Assembly: GCA_030765065.1 (NCBI GenBank)
Contig: CM060990.1
Coordinates: 460,930,321-460,994,320 of the forward strand
DNA length: 64,000 nt
Direction: 5' to 3'
DNA from: Deroplatys truncata
Lineage: Eukaryota; Arthropoda; Insecta; Mantodea; Mantidae
The notes under the pieces were generated by a model that ran no database searches, was not told the DNA's origin, and saw nothing but the letters and a program-made list of their open reading frames with translations. Positions 23,010 through 34,454 of this stretch are shown here, in pieces. Both the position numbers and the translations under genes were made by a program. Numbering within the stretch: position 1 is the first letter of the stretch; each line of letters begins with the position of its first letter.

Positions 23010-23302
23010 CCTGTGGTCTAGGGGTACCATGCTAGCCTCTATTCCCTGAGGTCGCGAGTTCAAATCCCAACGAAGGGCGATGGATTTTTTCAGGCGTAAA
23101 AATCCTTTGGATGGCTTCCTTCTGAAGGAAAGTAAAGCCGGTATCCCGTGTCGTAGATTTACAGCATATAAAAGAACCTCAAGTCTGATAAGAAGACTAA
23201 AGCTAAATTTCTGGTCTTTCACGCCCAGTGTACAATAGGAGGCTAAGAACCATAGCAGTTAAAGAGCGTCCATAGATAAAACTCAATTTAATTTTAATTT
23301 TG
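23010..23302 (+). repeat. S1 SINE with 11 bp target-site duplication
   Basis: The tRNA-like head reads cctgtggtctaggggtacca, and the B-box region reads gagttcaaatccc. The body and the 3' end cagttaaagagcgtccat are shared with other S1 copies. The tail is (aattt)n-like. The direct repeat ctgtcaatgcc flanks it (22999-23009 and 23303-23313). A 79-codon frame on the other strand is inside this SINE and is not a gene. Confidence 0.93.
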
Positions 23303-23491
23303 CTGTCAATGCCGAAAAAGTAAAAATAAAGGAAGAAAAAAGTGAAACCATAATAGAATGAAATTAATAAAGAGACAATGTCTAGTCTTTACACCTATTC
23401 TTATTCATCCCAGGTTCTGAGCTTAGCGTAATTTACGGCCTTTGCAAAACCTATTAGCAGCGTGCAAAACCTATTGTTCGGAGTCGTGCTG

Positions 23492-23801
23492 TCGTCCTCC
23501 GTGGACTAGTGGTACCGTGCTAGCCTCTAGTTCCCAAGGTCGCGGGTTCAAACCCGGCGGAGGGCGATGGATTTTTTCGGGCGTAAAAATCCTTAGCGTG
23601 GCTTCCTTCGGAAGGGAAGTAAAGCCGGTGATCCGGTGTCGTAGATTTACGGCACGTAAAAGAACTTCAAGCCTGATAAAGAGGCCTCTGAGCAAAATTA
23701 CCGGTCTTTCACGCCCAATTTCACGCCCAATATAGAATGGGAAGCTAGGAATCACAACAGTTAAAGAGCGTCCACAAATAAAACTGAATTGAATTGAATT
23801 T
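23492..23801 (+). repeat. S1 SINE with 12 bp target-site duplication
   Basis: This is the best-preserved S1 copy. The head reads tcgtcctccgtggactagtg, the B box is gggttcaaaccc, and the body includes gcgtaaaaatcctt and the 3' end cagttaaagagcgtccac. The tail is (aattg)n. The direct repeat ggagtcgtgctg flanks it (23480-23491 and 23802-23813). A local duplication of cacgcccaat lies near its 3' end. Two open frames of about 95 codons lie inside and are not genes. Confidence 0.95.
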
Positions 23802-23814
23802 GGAGTCGTGCTGA

Positions 23815-25462
23815 TTTAATCAGTCCATTAATTTAAGTGCATGCTAACGATTATTTTCATCTTATAGGAAAGTAGCCCAAGTATATTATTGCGTTAATTC
23901 TTAATGGGAATGACGTTTCTAAACTGAGTTGAAAAAGAAAATAAAAAACAAAGAAAATAGATAAATTATAAGAACCCGTGAACACCAGGCATGTTTAAGA
24001 GTCGGGATATCGAAATAGTAAATGGAAGAAAATTAAATTTGTTGTCTTTCATCCCAAAAGCATCTTTTAATAATCAAAGTGGATTTGATTTTCGAAAACC
24101 ACAACACAATACGATGCAAAACAGTTGATAGGTAGCCACTAATATAATATTAGTGTCTCAGTAAACTCAGATACTCTTGGATATTACTGCATGGAATTTG
24201 CAGAATATCTTTATCAATTTTCAATGAACAATTATATGCGAGTAAGTTTGGTATTTATATAACTTCACAAAATTTAATTTTTAAAAATATAGATATAGGT
24301 AAATTTCTTTCCTAGAAATTCAACATTTAATTTTTTTAAGGATTTATAAAGCAGTGCTTTCAAACTTTCTTCCAGCATATTTTAAGGTGTTTGTAAGCTT
24401 CTGTTTAAACCCCAGAGCAAGTCTATGTGAAAGCATACTGATGTTATTTCATTTTGTACCCGCATCTATATTTCTATTATTTTCTTAATGTAGATAATGA
24501 ACGGGTGGTACCGAAAATTATCAGTAAACCAATGCTGATTTATGTGCTATTTGAACATAATAATGCATTAAAGTATAAGTATTCTTCACAGATCCACCCC
24601 CTCTCCGATTAAACGCAGCGGTTTACAAGTTGTTTCAAGCGTACAGCCAGATTAGTGGACAAGGCCACAATAATAGGCGCGTTTTGGAATAGCAGAAAGC
24701 AACGATTCCTGCACCCAGTTTGTTTGTATTCGGTCTGAGAAGATGGTGTATCAGCAGATGAGAATCAAGAACATCAGTCATCTCAAGTAGCGAACAAATG
24801 ACAGCTGAAACCGACTCTCTCAGATACGAATATCACGAACTCAAAACACAAGCACAAAAAACAACTTAAAAAGATTTCAAGATATAGCTATTTCATGTCT
24901 AAATATTCTTCACAAAGTAGACTGCTTTGCTCTAAGTATCCTTCCTTTCGCAACGATTCCTAACAGGTATTTCAGTAGGCACCATTTGAAGCGTCATTTG
25001 TTCATCTATTTTGCGATTCGAGAATATATGTCAGTAAATTATACTCGTTAAGTTCACAGATGTGATAGTGTCACTTGTAAATTACAGGCATACAGCAATG
25101 AAAATATTATTTTCAAAAGTTTTCGGCCAAATTAGCTGGAAATTTAATTTTCGGGTTTGTCTACATATTGACTGACCTTACATTTCGGTTCCATATAATT
25201 TTTAGTTTCCGAGTTCCTGAGATTAAACAAATGAGTTTATTGCAGTATGCCAAATGTCTCACAGGACGAGATTTTAAAACAATGCTTTTAAATATCCAAT
25301 TCGTTTACCTGAACATACTACATAAAACTGTTACACGCCTACGCAATTTTTGTGCTAGTTATATTTCAAAACATTTTTAAAAGGTATCTTTATAGATTCT
25401 GTTTTTAAATCTCTTTTGCTTTAAAAACCAATAATACAAAAATCCTCTAAAGACAGAATAAG

Positions 25463-25505
<43 letters not shown>

Positions 25506-26845
25506 TATTTATATTTCCTTCACTTTGTGGAATATACATGAACAATTTCAGAGGAATTCAATGAAAACTTCATCGTATGGAACATTTTGAACTAGCGAAA
25601 GCGCGGAGAAAACTAATTGCAGAAACTTAAATTTAAAATGAAGAAAAGTAAGTTTCCAGATCGTTTCCTTATTTTACATAACGGCAGGCGTCCGAAGTAT
25701 CAAAAGGGAGAATTAATTTTGAAATTACAGGTTTTCGGTATCTTTTGGAAGCGCAATCTAGGTGTCCTTTTCCCCAGGTTTTCAATAGATTTCAGTGCTG
25801 CATTCTACACCGTTTTCAAGGAAAAGAAAACAAATATAAAATGAAACACTCGGCGTTATTTATTTCGTAAATTACGCAACCCGTTAATCGGCAACTTTAC
25901 CTTAGGCCCATTTTAGCTATCTGATAACGGGTCATTACTTATTTAGGTAGAATAAGGCTCAACACTCAAAGAACACGAGGTACTCTACAGTAAGGTTTTT
26001 CTTAATATAGGTACTAGTACTAACTATAATAATAAGAGAAGCAATACGGCATATCACATAGAAGTTATTCAACTGATCATTAAATTATGATGTTAAGTAT
26101 AATATTTCATAAAGTGTTTATTGTAAAAGTTACAAATAACTTACAACTAACGTTTTTCAGATCAATCGGAAAGCAATGCTGTGTTCGGGTAAACTTACTC
26201 AGTTCAGCTGTCAAATAATTACAAACTAACAAATACGTACAGAAAGATATGGTAGCATAAGGTTTTAGTCATTGATCTTCGAGTCCATATCAGTATTTTC
26301 AGTGCGCTGGCCACTTGACCAGTGCAAATTTTTCTGCGAATCTCTACATCTGCTTTCATACCTTGACACCTTTGCATAACTTAATAGTTAATGCACGATG
26401 GTACAATGGCAAGTAAATATGTTACAAGGAGAATACCGTAGAAGAACGTACTTTTTGTCAAAAGTAGTAACGTTTTCACCTAAAAATGTAACTTGTGGCT
26501 AGCGTAGATACGAAAACCTACGGACAGCTGATTCGCCTGGTATATGAATGTTAAAATACTGCTTTCAGAAACCGAAATGATGCATTTTTCAGTTGAATTT
26601 AGTATAGTTTAAACTACAGCGATATTCAACCTTGTTTCTGCACGTGAAATTTAACCTATGACTACATTTAGCATTTTGTTCCCGTTTATGGATTCAGTTC
26701 CTGACACGCGATGAGCCAAGCAGCATTTTTGTTTTGGTTTTGCAAAACAGTGGATGTATTCTATCATGAAAATTTTGCTTTTTGTCTAATAATTGTTCTA
26801 TCGCACTACTTGTGTGTAGGTTAGGATTATAAAGTTTAAACAGAT
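23815..26845. other. Long A+T-rich spacer
   Basis: No gene is recognised in about 3 kb apart from an AT microsatellite at 25465-25502. Frames of 70 and 75 codons at 25168 and 25617 have no domains. A short patch around 24590-24740 is GC-richer and unassigned. Confidence 0.4.
25465..25502. repeat. (AT)n microsatellite
   Basis: A pure AT dinucleotide run of about 18 units. It is self-complementary and prone to cruciform formation and to length change. Confidence 0.95.
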
Positions 26846-26849
26846 TTTA

Positions 26850-26935
26850 AATATTCAATGCCACGGCCGAGATTGGAACCACGGATCTTCGGTTTGTGCC
26901 GATGCCCTACTGCTGAACTACAATGATGAGGCATC
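26850..26935 (-). repeat. S5 SINE head, minus orientation
   Basis: Read on the minus strand, an A-box-like word (tagttcagcagtagggcatc) is followed by a B-box-like word (gtggttccaatctcggc). The body start gtggcattgaatatttaaaa matches the arms of the hairpin at 10162-10286. The 3' part is lost. Confidence 0.75.
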
Positions 26936-27184
26936 TGAATATCTTGCTTCTCTCATTTGATTATTGCATCCTAGGATACCTTTGGGGCGATCTCAGTAAT
27001 TGTAAGATATCGTAACTTCAAGGCTACAATAAATGAATAGACATGTGGTTAATCACAAGCCCTGAAATAATATGCACTACTTGCAGCACTGCTATTTGTA
27101 ATTGCATTTAAAGTACAATATAGCTGCTACTCCTTAATCAGTTATTCCTGGAGTACATGCATGAGATGAAAGAAGTTTGATGTG

Positions 27185-27480
27185 CCTTCAGCTGTATCGT
27201 CACGGCGATTCAACGGTAGAGTGTCAGCACGGAGAGCCAAAGATCTCTAGTTCAAATGTCGGCCATGGAGTTCAGCTTTTAAAATCTATTTCATCTGACC
27301 ATGTTGCTTTTTCACTAATGGTCACGAGAATTCCCTGCGAAGGGACAAAAAACAGCGTCTGCAAGGAGAGTCAAAGGTCAGCGGTTCAAGTCCCGGGCCA
27401 TGGTACAGAACTTTTGAAGTCTGCTTCAACTGTCCATGTTGCGTTTTCACCAACGACCACAGGAATTCTCTAAGAAGAAT
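27185..27480 (+). repeat. S5 SINE tandem dimer
   Basis: There are two related units in direct tandem. Unit 1 (about 27185-27330) has A-box-like ggcgattcaacggtagagtg, B-box-like agttcaaatgtcgg and the body catctgaccatgttgctttt. Unit 2 (about 27331-27480) repeats the B box (ggttcaagtcccgg), the body (caactgtccatgttgcgttt) and the 3' end ggaattctctaagaagaatg. A 98-codon open frame across both units is not a gene. Dimeric tRNA SINEs are known in principle. Here the dimer is inferred from internal alignment. Confidence 0.78.
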
Positions 27481-27484
27481 GAGA

Positions 27485-28620
27485 AACGGTAAGCCCTACT
27501 TATAATTATATGGAAAGTAAATTTCGAAAAGCGTATTAATTTTAACTGTTAATTTAACTGTAAAAGGGCACACCACAAATTTAACAACAAATTATTCTCT
27601 CTAGACTACACTGATAAACAACTATTTTTGGAGGTATAGGTATAAATTTTCTTAAACCTACTACGTGTTTATGAAATAGCTTCCGAATTTTTTCTTTGTG
27701 ATTTATAATAGGTAACATTAGAAGCAAATAATATATCTATATAAATATAACTATTCGATATTCAGGGCGTGATAAATGTATGTCATAATCGTTACAATTT
27801 TAAGTGGGGCATATTCAACCCGTAGCCCCAAATTTAATGTACAGGGACTTCTAACGAGGTTTTCTGGAATCAAGTAACATATTGCTACTACCTGACTCCT
27901 GGCAATGCTTCTGTTAACAGTTCTAGAAAATAAAGAAATACTTAAGTATATAGCATAGTGCCAAAGGAAATAGTTTAAAAACCCGATACGCCTGTAAGTA
28001 AGGTTAGAAACCCAGGGAATGGTTCCATACAAGGAACAGAGAGAAGTGAGCCAAATTATTGTGCGAACCTTGCATTTCGACTTCATTTAATGCTTTGTGC
28101 TTACTTGAGTGGCTTTTCATACATTATTTGGCGAACAGGTATTTATCTGTAAGCGAACGTAAAGTGTATTACAATTCTGAATTGAGAAAACCTATTATTG
28201 AAAAAATAACACATCTCCTTGCGCCGCAAGGCTTCGATAAACGTTGGAATCTGCCCTCCTAAGCAGATTTATAACAACATGAATTTATGGTAGTGAAAGG
28301 AAATAGATTTAGAAGTGGTTTTAAAGTTTACCAAACATTAAGACGGTTATGCCAATAACTTAGAGCTTCTACTGACGGTAAATAAGGTCGTCAAAACAAA
28401 CAGAAAAATATGCAAACAAAATGCAACTTTTCTTAATAAACATAAACGTGAATACGCCAGGAAGAACCAACATGTCATTCCGAGACTGACTTGTACAGTA
28501 AAAAGGAAAAATCAATAAACGGCGCGTGTAAATAGAAATACTCAAATAAACACATTCACTATCTATGTAACGTAAAGCCAACAGATTCTGGAAAGTCCGT
28601 GTTTATTTATCCTCGTGTAA
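27485..28620. other. Spacer with one unexplained open frame
   Basis: The minus strand holds a 111-codon open frame (27751-28086) with no domain, signal or known motif. It is hydrophobic and Ile/Leu-rich, as chance frames in A+T-rich DNA tend to be. No transposon ends are seen. Confidence 0.35.
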
Positions 28621-28679
28621 GTTTACTTACTTTCGTAGTCATGCAGCCAACTATTGGTCATGGCTGTCTCTGTTCCAAG

Positions 28680-28900
28680 AGATGTGGGAGGAAGGTACAT
28701 GCATCGCGTCCGCCAGCGTCGGAGCGCCGGCAAGCGCAGCATCGACTTGCGGGAACGCAGGGGGCCGAGTCGCGGCGAGAGCGAACGGCAAACTGAATAT
28801 AACTCGGCGCCGAGACGCGAGGATGCGCGGAGCGTCACAACACCAGCTTCCCCCCCGCGAGCGGCTTATTCGCTTTCCACGTCGCTCGCCGCTAGCATAT
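28680..28900. promoter_or_regulatory. Isolated CpG-rich island, possible promoter or first exon
   Basis: More than 30 CpG dinucleotides fall within about 220 bp, against a background that is A+T-rich and CpG-poor. Several open frames (up to 123 codons on the minus strand and 98 to 100 on plus) pass through it only because GC-rich DNA has few stops. On the plus strand an inverted CCAAT word (attggtc) lies at about 28652 and a weak TATA-like gaatataac at about 28795. A possible splice donor, gaag|gtaatt, lies at 28952. It contains no tRNA-like boxes, SINE body or terminal repeats. It could be a gene's 5' end on either strand, or a GC-rich fragment of an unknown repeat. Confidence 0.35.
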
Positions 28901-28979
28901 GCGAGGCTTCCATTTGCTCCATTAGGTGGCCAAATATTCATCTTAGCAGAAGGTAATTTAGATAAGACTGCTTCTTGAC

Positions 28980-30238
28980 GTCTCCGATAAACACGCACCA
29001 ACAGGTTTGTACTCAAATTCAAAACAAAGGTGGTTCATTCGAAGACGACACAAGTATGACGAGAGCTTCTCCAGTAGGGCAGGAATCTTGACTTGGCAGT
29101 GTAATTGCTTGGACTGCAGTGAATGGGAGATGGGAGAGAAGTGGGGCTTACGTAGTCTATAGGTTTAGTCTCCTATTGTTATAAGTAAGGTAGGATTTCC
29201 CAGTGTAACGGTGTCCGTTTAACCACGTTTGGAACACCATTGACATGAATTGCTCTATTTCGATAATTACTATACACTGAGACTTTCTGTAATATAGAAA
29301 GGTGTTATTGAAACTAATACATTATTCAGAATCAGAAGTAAGTTTGTTTTGGGATCCCATCAAACAAAACATTTGTATAAAATCGTAGATGATATCTCTA
29401 AAATACTGTCAAATTCCCTCCCGTGATCTTGCGAGCCAAACTTCATATCTGTAGTCCACAAGTGTTGGTCATTATTTAAGCCTGACTGTACCGCGAGTAG
29501 TTCAGTTTGCATTTATAATGTAGACATCACAAATTTACCTAGGTCTATAGTTTACTGCTGTTGGCGGTGTAATACCAAACTATTTTTATTAATAACTGTC
29601 ACAGGATTTTCCCTATCCATTATTCTTATAGCTATTCTAACATTATTGTATCAGGTGTATGACGTAATCATGCAAACCGCAATTTATAGTCTTACTTGCA
29701 AACATGTCCCATTAGGCAAAAAACAATTTCTGCAGTTATGCTTCTTGTAACATGTTATTAATTCCTGAGCATAAGCAGCATTAATTTTCACCGTTACACA
29801 AATGCAATGAAGCTGCAGAAAACTGTTAATGTAATGGTTTGGTGTACATCAGAAAGCATGTTAATACAGTAGTTCTTCGTTTTGATCATGTCAGAAACAG
29901 ATGGTTATGGTCGAGGTTTACCGCTTGGAAATCAAGGAAGTTTTTCAAATTATTTATTCCATTTTAATGCTAAATCATCTGAGCCGAAGAGGTTAAATTC
30001 AAAAATACTTTTGATCCATCATTATTAAAGTACTATACTGTATCCGGTGTTATAGAATAGTTTTTATTAATTTAATATTAGCTCTTCCACAACTGCCGCG
30101 GAAAAGAATATATCATTTATTACTTATCAATCTTTCGGTTACATCTAAAAGGCTTTAGCACTATAAACTATCTGTAACGTTCATACAACATGATATGCAA
30201 AAATATTCACTCCAAGCCCAAAGCAAACAAAACAATTT
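28980..30238. other. Unannotated spacer right of the CpG island
   Basis: No gene is recognised. The first 170 bp are still somewhat GC-richer than average. The rest is A+T-rich without repeats that I can identify. Confidence 0.4.
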
Positions 30239-30239
30239 G

Positions 30240-31285
30240 ATGCTTTACATTCACATGACTTTCTCTATCCCTCTATCGTTTATTAGGGAATACAAACTAT
30301 TCTTCCGAAAGCTTATTTTTCTACCTACTTCATTTTAATCGAGATAAAACGTTTCCAAAAATAGCTGCATTACATATTTCTTCGTATTCTTTATTTATTT
30401 ATAGACGCCATTGAAGTTATTAATTTTCTTCCTTTAGGTCTGCTTCCTGTAGTTTACACATTTCGTTATAGGTACAAAGGGAATAGTGATAGTCAAATGT
30501 CTAAGAACTGGACGCTATACGCTGGCCTTAAAATTCCATACTCTTTCCATACATCGCGAGAAACTACTGATAAACGACAGGACTTTAAAAGAATAACATA
30601 GCGATACTCAAATGTTTTAAAATTTCATAGTCTTTCCATGACACCGCAAAAAAAAAACCTGACGATGGACGGACTTTAAAAGAATGGCTAAGTATTGAAC
30701 TATTCGACCACTAATAATGTATATTTCGGAAATGCAGATGCCACAAAGAAGTTATTTGCTATAAATTGTGTGTTTTAAAGAGATCTACGTTTTCGTCTAT
30801 CGCTTAACGTCTACCAGTTATACAAGATTATACAAAATTCCTTCTGAATGAAGAGGACTTTACAGGTTATTCAGAGAAAATTCAAGATATACATTTTATT
30901 TGTCGTGTAAATATCTTTAATATACGGTATTTTAATCAAAATCGTTACAGCCATTGTTAGAAAATAAAAAGTTTCGAAAAATGTTCCATTTAAAGGGTAG
31001 TTTGGGGGATTTTATTGGAAATTTTGGTGTCGCATCTTTAGAAGGTATCGTTTGGTATTAATCCGAATTTTCGTTTTTAGTTATGCTCTTCACAGACACA
31101 TACACGCGCGCGCACACACATACACACACGCACACACACGGACGAACTTTTTCTAAAAATGTTTTAAGGGGCCTCAAAACATGTATTTCTGATGAAATCT
31201 GGGCATCGAATTTTTTGGGAGGAATGCAATACCTTCTCTACTTACTGTGTACATGGTAGAGAAAGTAACATGTCAAGTTCCTCTA
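30240..31285 (-). repeat. R1 copy, minus orientation, longest
   Basis: On the plus strand it begins cacatgactttctctatccc and ends gtacatggtagagaaagtaa, so the two termini carry inverted forms of actttctcta. It aligns with 20984-21790 and 51320-52162 in reverse. Extra length comes partly from an internal duplication of about 75 to 80 bp (around 30535-30690), seen as repeated catactctttccat / catagtctttccat and gactttaaaagaat. An impure CG/CA tract sits at 31096-31141. Confidence 0.85.
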
Positions 31286-31289
31286 TAAG

Positions 31290-32085
31290 ATTTTAATCTT
31301 TGCTGACTTTCGGAACGCTGAAAAAATGACATTATATCACTGAACTACTTTGAACCTTTAAAAGATGATTTTAAATTTTACTTTAGTTCACTGTGAGATG
31401 GAATGGGATGTCGCTTTGTAACTTTGCTGGTATGTTATAGCCTGTTAGCACGGCTTAAGTCTGTTACATTACAAGGTAAAACCAGGTCACATATACCTAC
31501 GTGCTGTAGTTCACGTCAGCATTGTAATATAGTTAAGGATATTTTGTGTGATGTGACTGTACCACAACAGTTTTGTTTATACTCTAACTCTTCGTAGAAT
31601 GTTGTTTCTTAAGTTTTACAAATCCACCATTTTCTTTTTGACTGGTTTTAATACTGGATCCATGTGATAGGAGTTCGTTAATTGGGAGGCTTCGGAGGTC
31701 AACAACAGTATGTGCTTTGAGCAATATTTTATCAAATCTGCTGGAAAACTGTGCAGCAGTAGTAGATGCGTCTAATGTTTTTGAGACGCACTCCATTCCA
31801 AAATAACTTGTCCCCCTTAAACAGCTTTTTCACTGAGCGTGAAGTCTTCGTCTATCTAAACAGGTGTACGAGCTGTAAAGCGGGCGGATTTATTGGAAGT
31901 ACCTATTAGGTTGCATTTAAATAAAAAAATAAGAAAAAAGTGTCGGTGGTTATCCTGGTATAAAATTACCTTTTATTTCCTCTATCGTTTGCACGTGGTG
32001 GAGGAAGCACTGCATTTGGTCTAAACATTGGATATTGAAAGAAATAAGAGTATCAAGCCCTCTAAATAAAAACTGGTCTAGTAAA
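31290..32085. other. Unannotated spacer
   Basis: Two short frames lie here (31403-31597 plus and 31584-31796 minus, 64 and 70 codons). Neither has a recognisable domain. The first starts with a hydrophobic stretch, which is weak evidence only. Confidence 0.35.
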
Positions 32086-32091
32086 AGGCCC

Positions 32092-32122
<31 letters not shown>

Positions 32123-32430
32123 TGTGCGCGCGCGCGCTCGTAAGTCGAAGTTCTCTGATGTCTCAGCCATTTAAAGTCACACATACGTTACACACCATTA
32201 TAAGGACACCAGACGACTTTCAAATAATTAACCCTATCCCTAAATGCTCATGTAGAAAATGTTTTGGTTTTTTCTTATTTCCTCAAAAATGTCTCTAATG
32301 ATTTTGATTAATATATACGTAACTAAGTAATTGGTAAAACAAATAAAATATGCATCTATAATTTCCTCTAAATAGCTTGTCAAGTGCTCTTCATTCACAC
32401 TGAAATTTAATGACTAAGGGATACAAGAAA
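32060..32430 (+). repeat. R1 fragment, plus orientation, degenerate
   Basis: The CG/TG tract and the later words gattttgatta, acaaataaaatatgcatct and gtgctcttcattc follow the order and spacing of the R1 copy at 51450-51780. The intervening sequence is highly diverged. Confidence 0.5.
32090..32138. repeat. Alternating CG-TG-CG tract, Z-DNA-prone
   Basis: About 49 bp alternate strictly between pyrimidine and purine: a (CG)n block, a (TG)n block and a second (CG)n block. Such tracts favour the left-handed Z form. It occupies the place of the GT tract in a degenerate R1 copy: the recognisable R1 word gattttgatt follows 160 bp later, as in the copy at 51320. Confidence 0.93.
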
Positions 32431-32434
32431 ACAA

Positions 32435-33045
32435 CTCGCACTATAGGAAAAATATTGAGCTCGCTGAAGTATATATTATATCTATATAACCTATTGGTAC
32501 TATTAGCAATTTACGAAATGTTCGTAGCTGAACTGTTCAGTTTTTGCATGTGTAAGTTCACTTTGGTGCAGCAATTCGAAACCTGCTCGGAAATGTGCAA
32601 TTCTCAGGCTTTTTAGCACGTGTTCACTGTTAGCAAACAAACTACATACATTATAAAGTCGATTTTTTTTTTTTCGAATCTGGTATGTAACCGAGTCCGT
32701 TATGTCTAATTTGAAATGATTTATATTAAACGTTTTGTATATTATTGTGAGCCAGATGGAATAAATTAATTTTATATAAATAGTGTGATGTATCATATAT
32801 GAAATGCCTAATGTGGTAATGGGTGGAAAAAGTCGCCTGATTTCTAAACTTAAGATTTTCCCTGTATATTGCGTTCTTCATGGTATATTTGATAAATATT
32901 CACAATTAACGGGTTCAGTTTGCCAATACTACGCAATTGGTTTACATACGAAGCTGAGGCGACAGTTGCTCTTTAAGCAACCTCTATATTATCCAGGAGA
33001 TAGATATTGCTTAAAATTTCAGATTTCTTAAAAAAAAACAGTTCT
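32435..33045. other. Unannotated spacer
   Basis: No gene is recognised. Frames of 68, 97 and 75 codons have no domains. A poly-T patch lies near 32668. Confidence 0.35.
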
Positions 33046-33049
33046 TTCC

Positions 33050-33500
33050 GCAATGTTAATACCCTGAAACATTCATTTAATATGAACTGTATATTTTAAC
33101 GTCATCTATAGCTTTCCTGCAGTGACTTTTGTGTGTGTTTTATCACTTCTGAGTTATATAAATATTCAGCTAGAATGAAGAGAACTTCATTGACTATTTA
33201 CAGAAAATTTGAGATATAGAGTTTGTTCCTTCAACTAATAACTCAAACTTAGGTCATTCTAATCAAAATTCTATTTAATTTAATTTAATTTAACTATTTT
33301 CCATGAAAATAGTTGTTTGGGGAGATTCTCGAGAATTATTGCCTTGCATCCTTAAAAGGTAGCCGATTCCGTTATGAAATATGCTATTTTGTTATTCCAA
33401 GGGCTTCAAAGCACTTGGACTAACACTTGTGGTGAAATCGCGGCATCAAATTCATAGGTTGAATGCGTTTCTTTCTCTTACCCGGTAGGAGGTACAGATA
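33050..33500 (-). repeat. R1 partial copy, minus orientation, diverged
   Basis: It follows R1 in reverse order: agagaacttcattgac, then acagaaaatttgagatata, tcaaaattctattt, the ggtgaaatcgcggcatcaaa segment and the end tttctttctcttacccggta. A (TTTAA)n run at about 33272-33293 interrupts it. Confidence 0.6.
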
Positions 33501-33663
33501 GTAAACATGCATCGTGCTGATTATGAGTAGATCTGGAACTTCGATAATATCTGTATGTTGTCGATAGTTTATACCAGTTAGTCAGCGGGATTTGGCCCAA
33601 AATCAACACTGTTTCCACTTAATAAACTAAAGGAACTGACAAACCGGCTTTAAGTTTTTCTCT

Positions 33664-34002
33664 AACTGAGTGGAATGGCTTAGGCGGTAATGTCTGTGGT
33701 CCGCATTCGGGAAGTCCCGGGTCCAAATCCCCGGGGCCGACCAAGCTGACCGAATGTTTTTCCGCCATTTTCCTCGGTCGCTAGGCAAATGCTGGGTTGG
33801 ATAATTTCATCCGCGAATTTTCATATCATTCCTTTCATCTCTACATTTAATTTCTTCCTTTTTCACCGCCATATCAGGCATTGGGCTGCTCACCCATCCT
33901 GGTTATGCTACGGTACAGAGTTTGCTTGCTCCTCGACAGGATACTGACCAAATGCATTAGCCTTAAATCCTTGGGGATATAAGTCCTAAATGAGGAGGGT
34001 AA
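33664..34002 (+). repeat. Mosaic SINE: S3-like head, S2-like 3' half
   Basis: The 5' 140 bp match the S3 SINE at 42580: ggaatggcttaggcgg, gcattcgggaagtcccggg and ggcaaatgctgggttgg, against ggatggctcaggcgcc, ccattcgggaggtcccggg and gtgaatgctggagtgg. The 3' half matches the S2 SINE at 12150: caggcattgggctgc, gctcctcgacagg, aagtcctaaatgaggagggt. B-box-like gggtccaaatcccc is present. No clear target-site duplication was found. The right end abuts an R1 copy that begins abruptly in mid-sequence. Confidence 0.82.
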
Positions 34003-34005
34003 TAA

Positions 34006-34440
34006 GTTATGGTTTACCGTTATACAAAATTATACAATATACCTTCCGAATAAAGAGGACTTCATAGGCCCAATTCAAGATATGCATCTTATTTATTCTG
34101 TATATATCTTTAATGTATAGTATTTTAAATTCCTTAGAGATATTAAGCAAATAAAAAGGATATTGAAAACAATTCCACGTAAAATGTAGTTTTGGGTGGA
34201 GATTTTCGTGTCGCATCTCTGGAGGATACTGAGTTTAAATACGAAGTTTGGTAGGTATTTATCCAACATTTCTTTTTGAGTTATGCTCTTCACAGACACA
34301 CGCACACACATGTAGGCAACCTTTTCTAAAAATGCTCTTCCTGCAGACATCAAAACACATGTTTCCGGCGAAATCTCTATATGGAATTTTTGGGTGGAAT
34401 GCAATAGCTTCTCTACCTACTAGCTACGTGGTAGAGAAAA
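34006..34440 (-). repeat. R1 copy, minus orientation, truncated at the SINE junction
   Basis: It starts in mid-R1 at ttatggtttaccgttataca, directly after the SINE. It runs through cttccgaataaagaggactt, atcttatttattctgtat and a short CA tract at 34298-34312, and ends at the R1 terminus tagctacgtggtagagaaaa. Open frames of 103 and 84 codons on opposite strands are not genes. Confidence 0.82.
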
Positions 34441-34454
34441 TAAAAATGACAAAG

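Noticed and set aside
27751..28086. 111-codon minus-strand frame as a membrane protein gene
   Set aside because: It has a hydrophobic composition typical of A+T-rich chance frames, with no motif and no splice or promoter context.
28651..29022. 123-codon minus-strand frame in the CpG island as a gene
   Set aside because: Frames are open on several registers and both strands here, which is expected of GC-rich DNA. It has no domain or conserved-looking motif.
31403..31796. Two short frames (64 and 70 codons), one with a hydrophobic start, as small secreted proteins
   Set aside because: No TATA box, donor site or homology supports them. Chance expectation is high.
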